Positions 1-8,708 are shown, counted from the first letter of the stretch. The stretch: DNA of 33,480 nt from UBA10183 sp041653835 (GCA_041653835.1 JBAZEP010000017.1:1-33480), one strand, 5' to 3'. A program made the numbers and translations. The notes: generated by a model from the sequence alone, not told the origin.

Positions 1-679
1 CGGTAATAGGATTATTCACTAATCTATCCGCCAGGATTTGCTGCATCTCCGGAGAAAAAGCTGAGGTGTATAAAAACTTCCCTTCCAATTTCAGGTCTTT
101 CGGTCCTTCAAAATTATCCCAGGCTTTCATAATAAACGGCATGAGCTGGTTGGCGTGAAGCCTGTCTAATTTAATAAAAAAATCTCCCGAGGCTGTTTCG
201 ACAGATATCGCTAAAAATGCCCCATCTTCCGGCGTCAGGAATTTATTGCCGTTCGTATCTTCTATCACATATAAGCTGCCGGCTGCCCCCGCCTCCACAA
301 ACCTGACTTGCTTAATCCTTAAAGCGTATTCGAGATATCTCTTCCCTTCGTCCTGAAGAAAACCATAGCTCGTCAAAGCTATCTTCGCGCCGTTCCCCTC
401 TTTAAGATTTATCTTGCCGTTTATCTTCATAATAGGCAAAGAAGAATCCGGTTTGAATATAGTCTCTAAAACCTTTTCCCAAAGCTGTTTATTTTTCAGC
501 TTTTCTTCTGTTTTAAGAGCGGCGATAAATCGCTGGTGTGAATATTTAAAATCCAGAGGTTTTCTAAGGCTGGCTTTAGCGGGTATATTTATACAATATG
601 CCGTACTATTTAACAGGAAGATAGCAGCCATTAATATTAAAATAACTCTATGATTAAATACTTTTTTAAAGTTTGTCAT
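1..679 (-). CDS. Exported protein with LRKPLDF N-terminal module (C-terminus outside window)
   Basis: The reading frame opens at the ATG complementary to 677-679 and stays open to base 1, so about 226 residues are visible and the C-terminus is missing. Residues 1-30 form a signal peptide or anchor: basic MTNFKK, a hydrophobic run around 12-24, then small residues near AYC. Residues 38-44 read LRKPLDF, followed by a QRF-x-AAL stretch. The same module sits at exactly the same residue numbers in the 803-aa protein at 6208-8619. The rest alternates short beta-like segments with charged loops, and I recognise no family. The start is supported by the aligned N-terminus of the paralogue and by a promoter ten bases upstream. 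Function unknown; probably exported or anchored in the envelope. Confidence 0.75.
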   Translation of the reverse strand, partial: MTNFKKVFNHRVILILMAAIFLLNSTAYCINIPAKASLRKPLDFKYSHQRFIAALKTEEKLKNKQLWEKVLETIFKPDSSLPIMKINGKINLKEGNGAKIALTSYGFLQDEGKRYLEYALRIKQVRFVEAGAAGSLYVIEDTNGNKFLTPEDGAFLAISVETASGDFFIKLDRLHANQLMPFIMKAWDNFEGPKDLKLEGKFLYTSAFSPEMQQILADRLVNNPIT

Positions 680-717
680 ATCTTATAAAATATACCATAC
701 TTCCCGTTATTTGTCAA
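680..717 (-). promoter_or_regulatory. Strong sigma70-type promoter giving a near-leaderless transcript
   Basis: On the minus strand a perfect TTGACA (complement of 712-717) is followed after exactly 17 bases by TATATT (complement of 689-694), with a TG one base before the -10. Only nine bases separate the -10 from the ATG at 679, so transcription should start 0-3 bases before the start codon. No Shine-Dalgarno sequence is possible. Confidence 0.7.
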
Positions 718-760
718 TACAATAAGCCTTATAGTATCTAAGTCTTTTAATGGGCGTTTG

Positions 761-3700
761 TTATAGATCTGTCCTGGGTAAGATACTGAAATCAGCCATG
801 AGCGGAGTAATTGTCTCAAAAATCGCTGCCTGATCCAATGTTTCATGGGCCCCGGGCACTACTTCCATGCGCACAACGCCAAAATATCTGGATAGCGCCG
901 CGAGCTCCTGCGAGATCGCAATGGAAGACAGGCGTTTTTCATTCCTGAACGCTGTGTATGTGATATTACTGTCTGTTATAATGATTGCTCCGGGCTTAAG
1001 ACGCCTGGGAAGCTCAAGTAACGCTGCAAATGTATGTTCAGACGCCTTGTCAAAAACAACATCCGTGTTTAATATGTCAACACCTATGCCTTCCTGGCGC
1101 AGTTCCTGGAGAGCTTCCAGGCCTTCGAGCCCGGAAAGCTCCCTGATCTCCTCCTTAAAAAACCAGATCGCCCTTGTCTTTGAATCTTCCCCGGGATACG
1201 CCCAGTTAAAAGAAACTTTCCATAACTTTTCGCTGTAAGGTTTTATATCTATGGAATCTTCTGGCACACCAAGCGTTTCCAGTTCCCATTTTAACTGAAA
1301 CCATACCGGCCCCATGCCCTGGAGATCATCGGTTTGAACAAAATTATTTTTCCTTACTATTTCAAAGTACTTATTTTTTGTCTTTTCTTCATCACCTGAA
1401 ATTTCTGATCGCCATTTTTCGCCGTACCCCAGTTCCCTGCGGTCTATCAGGATAGCCGTGGTACAGTTTGTGGATAAAAATAGCGGGGCTATGTTGCCGC
1501 CCGATGAAAAATAAAGCGCCTGCAGTCCGTCCCGGCGAATCCGAGGCGCAATAATCTCCTCCCGTATCTTTTCATATACTCTTTTCTGTGGCTCCCCGAA
1601 TGATCCGGAAACCTTATCAGCCGTTCCCAGGGGCAGAAATGTGGAAGGATCTACCAAGACATCTTTTACAAGGAACTTTTCTCCCGAAGCGCTATGTTCT
1701 ATTTTATAACTCCTGATCGGATTTCTTAAGCCCTGATTACCGGCGCCTTCGGAAAAATCAAAGGTTTCCATGATCCAGTTGGAAGCTTTAATGCCCGGCA
1801 ACAAACCCCGCCTTAACATTTCTATTATGGTGGAAATATTAAAATATCCTCTATTCCCCTCATATCCTGAAGGGCCTTTAAGGACAACAGGGGTGCCATC
1901 TTCCCAATTTAATCCTTCTATCACGAATTCGCCCTGCACATCGGGATTTCTATAACCTATCCTGATCTCGCTTTTGTCATCCAGCCGCGAGAATGTTATA
2001 GGGTACCTGGACCTGTCGTCTCTTGTTATATTCTCCTTTGCCCTTTGCCCTTCGAAAGAAAAAACGCTGACATCTTTCTTAACTCTGAACGAAAACCTGC
2101 CGGTACCCATAGAGATCTCCGATAAACGCGCGTCATCAGGAGTCACGATCATGGTTTCCGCGGTTTTGTCCAGCCGCTCGTCAAAATTTTTAAAAGCGCC
2201 TGATCTGCTTAGATAATAAACGGGGATCTCTTTATCCTCCGCCACAATAGTGTTATCGGTTCTCAGGGCAGCGCCTTTTCCAAGAGGAATGATATTATCA
2301 CCTCTCCACTCATATCCCACTATGTTAGAGGGATTCGCCGCGTCTTCCAGGATAATAAAACGGGCCCAGTTCTCCCTGTCCCTGTATACCCTTATCCTCC
2401 CCGGATGCGTTTCATAGAATGATGTCAGATAGAGATGCCCGTGAAAATTAATATATCTTTCTTTCTGCTCAAAATAAGTCCCTGTTCTTTTATCCCTAAG
2501 GTGGTTCGCCGCTGCCTCTAACCTTTCCCTGCCCTGATAAAGCGGTATTGAGAATATGGTGTCATAAAAATCGGAAAAGACCGGATTTAAAGCAAGGGTC
2601 GCCGACGCTTTCCCTTTATTATCTCGAACATAAGGGATGTCCGTAGCGATTTCTTTGCCGGCGGGCTGGGTATAAGTAAGACGCAATATGCCGTCTTTGG
2701 GGCGCTCTAACGTCAATCTGTTCTCAGGATTTTTTATGTCCACAATGTCTATCTTCGTCTCCTTTGAGATTGGCGTGTTTTCCGCAGATATCTCAACCTT
2801 CTTATCCAGCTGGCGCGGCAAATATATCCTTATTCCGGCAAAGGCAAACATTCTCTTGATAACTATGTTAACGTGGCCGGAAAACTTTCCTATGCCATAG
2901 GCGGAAAGGTCACGGCCTTGCAGATATTTATACAAGAACGCCGCAGGGTCACGGCTTGTTTTCAGCGCCGGCATAGCCTCCGCCACTTCCCTCACGTTAG
3001 GCAGCCTCTTCAATTTCTTTGCCAGACGGGAAGCGATGCTTATTATCTCGTGGTCCAATCTTTTTTTTGACTCCGCGCTGCTCGCTATCTTGATCAGTAT
3101 ACGGCGGCCCTGTTCAAAAGCCGCCCGGTCAATGTTTTCAGCTGCGCCGGAAGCGATCTTAAAATATTCGCCGCCTGCCCTGATGTAAAAATTACCATTC
3201 CCCGCCCTTATCCGGTCCTGTAAATGATATATGGATTCGCCGAATTCCTTTTTAATATGCCTGTTTATGGTATCGAATTTCAGGCCTTTGGCCTGAAGCT
3301 GCTTTATTTTCTCCATTACCTCAATGCCAAGCATCCTGTCTATTCCTTCATCCATCGCTTCAATATCGGATCCGACCGTTCCTCCCCATTGAAATATATG
3401 AAAATCTTCGTCTTTCGCCAGCTTTTGGGCGGATAGAGAAGGCGCGCCTTGACGCATGTCATACCAGGCAGCGCCCCATTCGGATACGCTGGCTGAAATA
3501 ACGCCGGACCTGGGAATTATTTTGACCGAACTCGCCTGCCATTCCGGCTTCAGGTCTTCTTCGGCGGGAAGCGTTGTCGAGGATCCGTTGACCAGGACCA
3601 GGATCTCCGTATCATGCAGATCCCCGAGCAATTCCTTGAAAAGACTTCGCAATATCCTGCCGTTATCATCAGGCTTGGCGTTAGCGGACGGTACAAAATG

Positions 3701-4249
3701 CCATTGGATAAGATACCTGTCCCCTTTAGCGTCCCTGCCGATGGCCGCGCAAACAGCGCAAACATCATGCCCCGCGGATCCTAAAATAACAGAGCGGCCT
3801 GGTTCCAGCGGGGTCTTTACGGCAAAGCCCTCGTTCAAAATAATTACAGATTTTTTATTGCCGCTGTCCCGCCATGATACTCTCGGAGAATATTTGAAAT
3901 CCGGCCTATGTACCCATCTCCAGCCTTCCGGCTGGTCTATCGGGACCTGCTGATATGAAACATCCGGAACGCCGGGATAGCTGTCATAGCGATCCACATC
4001 CGCGTATAGTTTTTTGGCGGATTTCAAAAAAAGAATAAACTCTTCGGCAAAGTTTGAGGCTATTTCAGGATCAGGCGCCGCGGAATTTTTGGCCTTTGCA
4101 ATACTGTTGAATATAAGCGGCAGCCGCAAGCCGTTTGTACCATCCATCCCATGTACATACGAAGGATATGCTGGACAAACGGATAAAGCCGCTATAAATA
4201 TGATGAGCGCCGCTGTTTTTATTATTAATACTTTTTTTATGTTTGGCAT
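761..4249 (-). CDS. Large exported multidomain protein with methyltransferase-like C-terminus
   Basis: The protein has 1162 residues. Residues 1-30 form a signal peptide (hydrophobic 8-26, then CPAYPS), and 41-47 read LRLPLIF, a variant of the LRKPLDF tag of its neighbours. Around 152-187 there is an ILGS...HDVC-x-VC...WHF segment with Cys164, Cys167 and His184. It faintly recalls the Cys/His arrangement of CheD-type deamidases, but this is speculative. The middle is unassigned and beta-rich. From about residue 908 the order of elements resembles a Rossmann SAM methyltransferase: a strand ending in FSSGGN (glycine-rich loop), then ILIDRRE with an acidic residue after strand 2, and later LKPGAIIITDSN. 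An exported methyltransferase would be odd, so the fold may be reused for another role. It lies downstream of the Fic gene but has its own promoter. Actual function unknown. Confidence 0.7.
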   Translation of the reverse strand: MPNIKKVLIIKTAALIIFIAALSVCPAYPSYVHGMDGTNGLRLPLIFNSIAKAKNSAAPDPEIASNFAEEFILFLKSAKKLYADVDRYDSYPGVPDVSYQQVPIDQPEGWRWVHRPDFKYSPRVSWRDSGNKKSVIILNEGFAVKTPLEPGRSVILGSAGHDVCAVCAAIGRDAKGDRYLIQWHFVPSANAKPDDNGRILRSLFKELLGDLHDTEILVLVNGSSTTLPAEEDLKPEWQASSVKIIPRSGVISASVSEWGAAWYDMRQGAPSLSAQKLAKDEDFHIFQWGGTVGSDIEAMDEGIDRMLGIEVMEKIKQLQAKGLKFDTINRHIKKEFGESIYHLQDRIRAGNGNFYIRAGGEYFKIASGAAENIDRAAFEQGRRILIKIASSAESKKRLDHEIISIASRLAKKLKRLPNVREVAEAMPALKTSRDPAAFLYKYLQGRDLSAYGIGKFSGHVNIVIKRMFAFAGIRIYLPRQLDKKVEISAENTPISKETKIDIVDIKNPENRLTLERPKDGILRLTYTQPAGKEIATDIPYVRDNKGKASATLALNPVFSDFYDTIFSIPLYQGRERLEAAANHLRDKRTGTYFEQKERYINFHGHLYLTSFYETHPGRIRVYRDRENWARFIILEDAANPSNIVGYEWRGDNIIPLGKGAALRTDNTIVAEDKEIPVYYLSRSGAFKNFDERLDKTAETMIVTPDDARLSEISMGTGRFSFRVKKDVSVFSFEGQRAKENITRDDRSRYPITFSRLDDKSEIRIGYRNPDVQGEFVIEGLNWEDGTPVVLKGPSGYEGNRGYFNISTIIEMLRRGLLPGIKASNWIMETFDFSEGAGNQGLRNPIRSYKIEHSASGEKFLVKDVLVDPSTFLPLGTADKVSGSFGEPQKRVYEKIREEIIAPRIRRDGLQALYFSSGGNIAPLFLSTNCTTAILIDRRELGYGEKWRSEISGDEEKTKNKYFEIVRKNNFVQTDDLQGMGPVWFQLKWELETLGVPEDSIDIKPYSEKLWKVSFNWAYPGEDSKTRAIWFFKEEIRELSGLEGLEALQELRQEGIGVDILNTDVVFDKASEHTFAALLELPRRLKPGAIIITDSNITYTAFRNEKRLSSIAISQELAALSRYFGVVRMEVVPGAHETLDQAAIFETITPLMADFSILPRTDL

Positions 4250-4338
4250 AATGCGCGCAAAAAATAACCCTTGTTTAAGGGCTGGTTATAATAAATATCC
4301 TTAACTATAATTATACCACAAATATCGCTGTTTGGGAA
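4250..4338 (-). promoter_or_regulatory. Extended -10 promoter and U-tract leader of the 1162-aa protein
   Basis: On the minus strand TATAAT (complement of 4310-4315) is preceded by TGG, an extended -10. A weak -35, TTCCCA, lies 17 bases upstream (complement of 4333-4338). The transcript would carry a leader of about 54 bases with a CCCTT-AAAC-AAGGG hairpin (4268-4281), then six U (4259-4264) and nine bases before ATG. There is no Shine-Dalgarno sequence. The same arrangement precedes the gene at 8619. Confidence 0.55.
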
Positions 4339-4417
4339 GATTGGCGCCCCCACCCCGATGTGTTCAATTCTGGTAAACTATCTCTTTTGCTACTAGTCTG
4401 CATTTGTTATCATCCTT

Positions 4418-5761
4418 TTATAGGTGTTTTATCTTATTGCTTAGGTTCTTGGAAGCCATAAAACAGAACTTTCTGCCTTTCTTTATCATAACAATAAGTT
4501 GCTTTCTTGCAAGGTCTAATAAATCTCTTCGTGCGGTTTCGTATGTTACGCTATAAATGTTCTGATGGATATTTATAGTGTAGAACTCATCCGAATGCTC
4601 CAGAATATACCGAACCGACTCTTTCTGTCTAACATTCAAATCAGTATGCTTTTTTAACCAGTGGGTAGTTTCATTTACTTCTTCTTGTTTAAGTTTTATA
4701 TATTGCAATAATTTATTTATTGCCTGGGTAACGACCTTGAGATGGAAAGATATAAAATAAGTAAGGTCTAAATCGTCTATTTCTGTATACAAAAAAGCCT
4801 TTGCGTATTGTGAAGGTGCTTCTAAAAAAATCTTTGAAATTGTAAGATATTCAAACATCCAATATCCGCTTTTTAGCATATACCAATAAAATAAAGCGCG
4901 GGCCGTTCTCCCATTGCCATCATTGAAAGGATGGATATAGGAAAGATAGAAATGCAAATCTATAGCTTTAATTACCGGGTGTGTAAATCGTTCTTCCGTG
5001 GTTTCATTGGCATAGTCGCATAGAATCTTTACCATGAAAGCTATTTTATCTGGTTCTGGCGGTTCATATAAAACATGTCCTTCTCTGTCCTTAATATTTA
5101 TAGGCTCATCTTCCATGGTTCGAAAGCGTCCACACATCGAAGGATTCTCTAATGTTTCTTTGGTCATAGATCGATGCAATTCGAAAAGCAATTCTTCGGT
5201 CAAAGGTTTTTTTACCAAGTCTTTTATTTTCATGATGGTCTGAAAATTATTATATATCATTTTTTCGGCATGATTCTTGGGTTTTCTGCCGGATCTTAGC
5301 ATCTCTTTTGCCACTTTTCTCGTAGTAGCAGCGCCTTCTAATTGGCTTGAAGCAATAGCTTCTTCCATTAAAGAATTAATTAAATACCGCTTTTGTTCGG
5401 ACTTATGAATTGCGGAATCCCCTATTAAAACCTGCCCGGCTGCATGTTTATCTATAAACGAAAGTTTCTGTAGAATATTATCCGTAATCCAGTATCCAAA
5501 GCGTCCGGGATTTTTACTAACGAGCTTTGTCCCGACTATTTTAGATTGTCTAGTAAACTTCAAATAAGCCCATGTTTGCTCTATTGTTATCTCTTTTGGC
5601 ACAGCATGGTATTTAAAACTGTCCCAGTAAAAATAGTCATCAGCTTGATCTATTTTTGCTACAAATTCATTGATAGCTGCTAAATTCTGCGATCCAAATA
5701 TCTGCTTAAGGCTGTCCCCTAATATCTTTATCCAATCTGGTGCTTTTTCTGGTATTTTCAT
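4418..5761 (-). CDS. Fic-domain protein adenylyltransferase, class II
   Basis: The protein has 447 residues and the complete Fic signature HPFNDGNGR at 277-285, with catalytic His277 and the phosphate-binding loop intact. Upstream, S138-S-Q-L-E142-G fits the class II inhibitory motif [S/T]xxxE[G/N], whose glutamate blocks productive ATP binding. The N-terminal 110 residues look like the usual Fic N-terminal helical domain. The C-terminal part (about 375-435, with YSVTYETARRDLLDL) looks like a winged helix, common in chromosomal Fic proteins. Such enzymes transfer AMP to hydroxyl side chains of target proteins in the cytoplasm; the target cannot be read from sequence. No antitoxin-sized gene is adjacent, which agrees with built-in inhibition. 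An AGAGG ribosome site lies just before the ATG. The gene is AT-richer than its neighbours and may be an accessory acquisition. Confidence 0.9.
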   Translation of the reverse strand: MKIPEKAPDWIKILGDSLKQIFGSQNLAAINEFVAKIDQADDYFYWDSFKYHAVPKEITIEQTWAYLKFTRQSKIVGTKLVSKNPGRFGYWITDNILQKLSFIDKHAAGQVLIGDSAIHKSEQKRYLINSLMEEAIASSQLEGAATTRKVAKEMLRSGRKPKNHAEKMIYNNFQTIMKIKDLVKKPLTEELLFELHRSMTKETLENPSMCGRFRTMEDEPINIKDREGHVLYEPPEPDKIAFMVKILCDYANETTEERFTHPVIKAIDLHFYLSYIHPFNDGNGRTARALFYWYMLKSGYWMFEYLTISKIFLEAPSQYAKAFLYTEIDDLDLTYFISFHLKVVTQAINKLLQYIKLKQEEVNETTHWLKKHTDLNVRQKESVRYILEHSDEFYTINIHQNIYSVTYETARRDLLDLARKQLIVMIKKGRKFCFMASKNLSNKIKHL

Positions 5762-5812
5762 ACAATCCTCTTGTTTGCCTTTAAGGTCATACTGTAACCT
5801 ATGAACATATTA

Positions 5813-5874
5813 ATTTTACGCTATTATTTGAAAATTGTCAACTAAATTACTAATTTATTAATAATTAGTAATTT
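5813..5874 (-). promoter_or_regulatory. fic promoter with adjacent 12-bp operator-like palindrome
   Basis: On the minus strand a perfect TTGACA (complement of 5836-5841) and TAAAAT (complement of 5813-5818) are 17 bases apart. Two bases upstream of the -35 lies a perfect 12-bp inverted repeat: AAATTACTAATT at 5844-5855 and its complement at 5863-5874, with a 7-base centre. The position suits an activator or repressor site. The protein that binds it is unknown; the winged-helix tail of the Fic protein itself is one candidate. Confidence 0.65.
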
Positions 5875-6078
5875 GATGCTTATTGTAAAACCCCGCCAAC
5901 TTTCCTACATAACGGCTTCATTTTACCCTGCTTAGAATTAAGTACTATTCCAGTATTTATTGGTACTTAAATAGTGCTTGGATTCTTTTCTTATATCAAT
6001 CTACTCTTTATATTTCGCTTGATATTATAAACTACTAATTTAGTAATTAATAGTATTTCATTAGTACTTAGCCATCCA
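5875..6078. other. Gene-free AT-rich stretch with further ACTAAT-type inverted repeats
   Basis: I see no credible coding frame here. The stretch contains TACTAA-T-TTAGTA (6033-6045), a related ATTAGTA near 6060, and TTAAGTAC ... GTACTTAA around 5938-5969. The ACTAAT/ATTAGT half-site is the same as in the fic operator palindrome, so this may be an extended binding region. Confidence 0.4.
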
Positions 6079-6117
6079 CAAAAAACAAAAAGCTCTCTAA
6101 CTACTTTAGAGAGCTTT
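6079..6117 (-). terminator. Rho-independent terminator of the 803-aa protein gene
   Basis: A perfect 12-bp stem (6089-6100 with 6106-6117) has a 5-base loop. On the minus strand it is followed by a T-rich tract (TTTTTGTTTTTTG). It lies about 90 bases after the stop codon at 6208. Confidence 0.85.
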
Positions 6118-6207
6118 GGTTAAGATGGCGTCTCCTGCCAGTATCATTACGGCAAGGCATCTCTTATTTATACAGATCTATTATAGTCATTATACCTTGA
6201 AAATCTA

Positions 6208-8619
6208 CTATAAAGAATTCCTGCTGGCATTAGTTACTAAACTAAGTAATTCCGCTACATTTCCTTCCTGCGTTTCATTAGCCCTTGATGTATTCTTTTG
6301 TTTGGATTTGATTGGCTTATCCAATCCTTGGCCTATCAAGGTTACTGTGACGCCAGTATTAGTATCGGTAATACTTAAGCCTTCTAATTCAATATTGCCC
6401 GGCCCTATTACTACAACCGATATATTCTCAATATCATATCCTCGGTTTCCCAGCTTATTCAAAATTTCAGCTTTATCAATAGAGATTGTATTTGCCACAT
6501 ATGACTCTAACACAACCTCTTTTAATGTAATTAGGTCACTATATGATGCGCTGGTGGTACTTCTGACCTGGATAGCAATGCGCACATCTTGGTCTCCATT
6601 ATTCTTTATTCTCACGTTCATTTGTTTACTATATAGACTAATGGGTGCTTTTAGATTCCTTCCATCTCGCACTTCAATACCTAAAGAAGCCCAGTCCTTT
6701 TGTGAAACACATTTCAATATCTCTCCTCTTCCATAGTAAAGTTCTTTGACCTGTTCTGGTCTATAGTAACCGATTTTGTACACAACAATATCGCTAACAG
6801 CTTTACTGATAATTTCTTTAGCAATATTCCCAGCGCCAATGTTTGTCGCTGTATTTATTAATTCTGTAGAAGAAAGTCCTGCCTCCAACATAAGGCGTTC
6901 TAACATATCAACATATTGTTTCTCACCTATGCCTGCGCGATGAAGAAGCACGGTTAAAATTTGCTGTTTCCTGTAAGGGTACACTGAGATAGATTTATTT
7001 AGCAAGTCGAGTAAATGTTCTTCTGTTAAACTTTGCAGTAATCTATTGACCTGGCCTGGAGACTCTGTTTCAACCGCCTTAAGAAATCCTGAAATACTCA
7101 TAGTATCTGCGGACATATATACATCATAGAAATCTTTCGGGCTTTGCTCAGCTTTAACCACAAGCGCGCCATAATCCTTTATGAAAGACAGATCCCTTAC
7201 GACCAAGATAGAGGTAGCTCTTGCTTCGCCGCTGCCACCGTGAATAGCGCTACCGTCTGGTAACTCCGCATCAATAAAACTAAAACCGCCTGATTCCATA
7301 ACGATTATATCTGTTACTGTTACACTATGCTCTGCCGCGAAGGTCTCTGTGATAAATTTATAAATTTGAGATAGCGGTGTTCCTGAAAGTCCTTTAACCA
7401 CACCGCTGCTGTAAAAAAATCCAGTATTCCACTTACCATTCTTATCAACACACTGAAATACAATTCCCCATGATCTGTTTTGTTCCATATCTCCAAGTGT
7501 ATTTGCCAAGCTCGTAGATTGTCCGTTAATCATAAGAGTAAAACCAGCATGAATCGCGTTCAAACCCTTTTCTGAACCATCAAATGGATATCTTGCATTA
7601 ATATAATCATCAACTGAAGCAATGACCATTTTGCCTTTGTCTGTAATTACCAATACATACTTTGACTTTACGCTGGGTGAATATTCACTGATAATATTCC
7701 CATTTTTGATAACGAGGCTGGCATTCCAGATATTGACACCTTGCGAATCCCATTCTGAATATCCTCCGCTCGCTTTTAATATCACGCTAGGATCATTCTC
7801 TGCGATGCGATCAGAAACTGCTTCTTTAAACGAAACCTTTCCCTCGATAGCCTCAACTCCAATTTTGTATACACTCTCTTGTGGAACCAAAATCACATGT
7901 ACGGTTTCTTTTTCTTTAAATATTCCGCCAAGAGTATGGCCTACCGTATATATGTTATGGTGAATATCCAATTTTTCTTGTCCTTTTTTATTTTCGGCAA
8001 ACTCTCCTGGTTTATCAATATTACCCAGCATAGGCGTAACTATTTTGTGACGAACATAATGTAGAGAATTATCCCCCTGCCATATAAAAAATATATTGGG
8101 TGCGAGCGATAACATAGCTGCGATAAGCACAGTTAATCTTATTTTAGAGCCTTTGTTTTCCCTGACACTAAAAATAGACCTGCCTATAAAAATCTCCGGC
8201 AACATTAAAAAGATAACAAAACCTACTAAAATGATAGCCGTTATAGCGCCGCCATAACGCAAAGGTTCCAGATAATTTGGCGCAATGACAAAATAACGAA
8301 TAAGATTGAATGATAACAACAATAGGGAAGCTGCCAAGCCACCCAGTGTAACCCGACGGATTGGAGATATATTATTTGCTTTTCTGGATCCTTCTTTTGT
8401 TTGGATTTTAACTAGTTCAGCAGTATTTCCTGCCGCAAAGGCATTTAATGCGGCTGCATATCTATCTTGCGTAGTTTCACTATTTTTAAAATCAAGGGGT
8501 TTTCTAAGAAAGGATTTGCCAGAAAAAGTATCTGGGTATACATTGCTGGTAACTATGAAAGATACTGTAATGATAATTGAAATAATTTTTATACTAAAGT
8601 CTTTTTTAAATTTTATCAT
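6208..8619 (-). CDS. Membrane-anchored protein with phosphodiester-glycosidase-like (NAGPA/DUF2233) domain
   Basis: The protein has 803 residues. Residues 8-28 form a signal or anchor, LRKPLDF is at 38-44, and three further hydrophobic spans lie at about 91-113, 122-142 and 160-180. Residues about 225-475 follow the order of the NAGPA/DUF2233 fold: a strand with ILKASGG, then SLVIKNGNIIS, YVLVITDKGKMVIASV, an AIHAGFTLMINGQ segment, and finally IVMESGGFSFIDAELPDG with GGSGEARATSILVV. Family members usually have LDGGGSS at that last point, so this copy is divergent in the glycine-rich part. Known relatives remove or process sugar phosphodiesters. From about 490 on the protein is mixed helical and then beta (600-760), with no family recognised. 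Placement of the domain outside the membrane is inferred. It has its own promoter and terminator. Confidence 0.7.
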   Translation of the reverse strand: MIKFKKDFSIKIISIIITVSFIVTSNVYPDTFSGKSFLRKPLDFKNSETTQDRYAAALNAFAAGNTAELVKIQTKEGSRKANNISPIRRVTLGGLAASLLLLSFNLIRYFVIAPNYLEPLRYGGAITAIILVGFVIFLMLPEIFIGRSIFSVRENKGSKIRLTVLIAAMLSLAPNIFFIWQGDNSLHYVRHKIVTPMLGNIDKPGEFAENKKGQEKLDIHHNIYTVGHTLGGIFKEKETVHVILVPQESVYKIGVEAIEGKVSFKEAVSDRIAENDPSVILKASGGYSEWDSQGVNIWNASLVIKNGNIISEYSPSVKSKYVLVITDKGKMVIASVDDYINARYPFDGSEKGLNAIHAGFTLMINGQSTSLANTLGDMEQNRSWGIVFQCVDKNGKWNTGFFYSSGVVKGLSGTPLSQIYKFITETFAAEHSVTVTDIIVMESGGFSFIDAELPDGSAIHGGSGEARATSILVVRDLSFIKDYGALVVKAEQSPKDFYDVYMSADTMSISGFLKAVETESPGQVNRLLQSLTEEHLLDLLNKSISVYPYRKQQILTVLLHRAGIGEKQYVDMLERLMLEAGLSSTELINTATNIGAGNIAKEIISKAVSDIVVYKIGYYRPEQVKELYYGRGEILKCVSQKDWASLGIEVRDGRNLKAPISLYSKQMNVRIKNNGDQDVRIAIQVRSTTSASYSDLITLKEVVLESYVANTISIDKAEILNKLGNRGYDIENISVVVIGPGNIELEGLSITDTNTGVTVTLIGQGLDKPIKSKQKNTSRANETQEGNVAELLSLVTNASRNSL

Positions 8620-8708
8620 AATCCATGCAAAAAAAATAGCCTTCTTTAGGCTTATAGTTTAAGGATCTATATCATACAAAGTATGCCCTATAAAGATGAT
8701 ATAGTCAA
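8620..8708 (-). promoter_or_regulatory. Promoter and U-tract leader of the 803-aa protein
   Basis: On the minus strand TTGACT (complement of 8703-8708) and CATACT (complement of 8680-8685) are 17 bases apart. The leader contains AGCC-TAAAGAA-GGCT (8638-8652), eight U (8629-8636) and then nine bases, GCATGGATT, before ATG. No Shine-Dalgarno sequence is present. The layout matches the leader of the 1162-aa protein. Confidence 0.5.

Noticed and set aside
3456..3953. 165-codon plus-strand frame
   Set aside because: Antisense to the 1162-aa protein, with no family features.
4250..4417. Terminator for fic
   Set aside because: No stem followed by a T-run is visible after the fic stop at 4418.
4418..5761. 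Fic as part of a two-gene toxin-antitoxin pair
   Set aside because: No small antitoxin gene is adjacent, and the inhibitory motif is built into the protein (class II).
6116..6736. 206-codon plus-strand frame
   Set aside because: It is antisense to the well-supported 803-aa protein and has the composition of a shadow frame.
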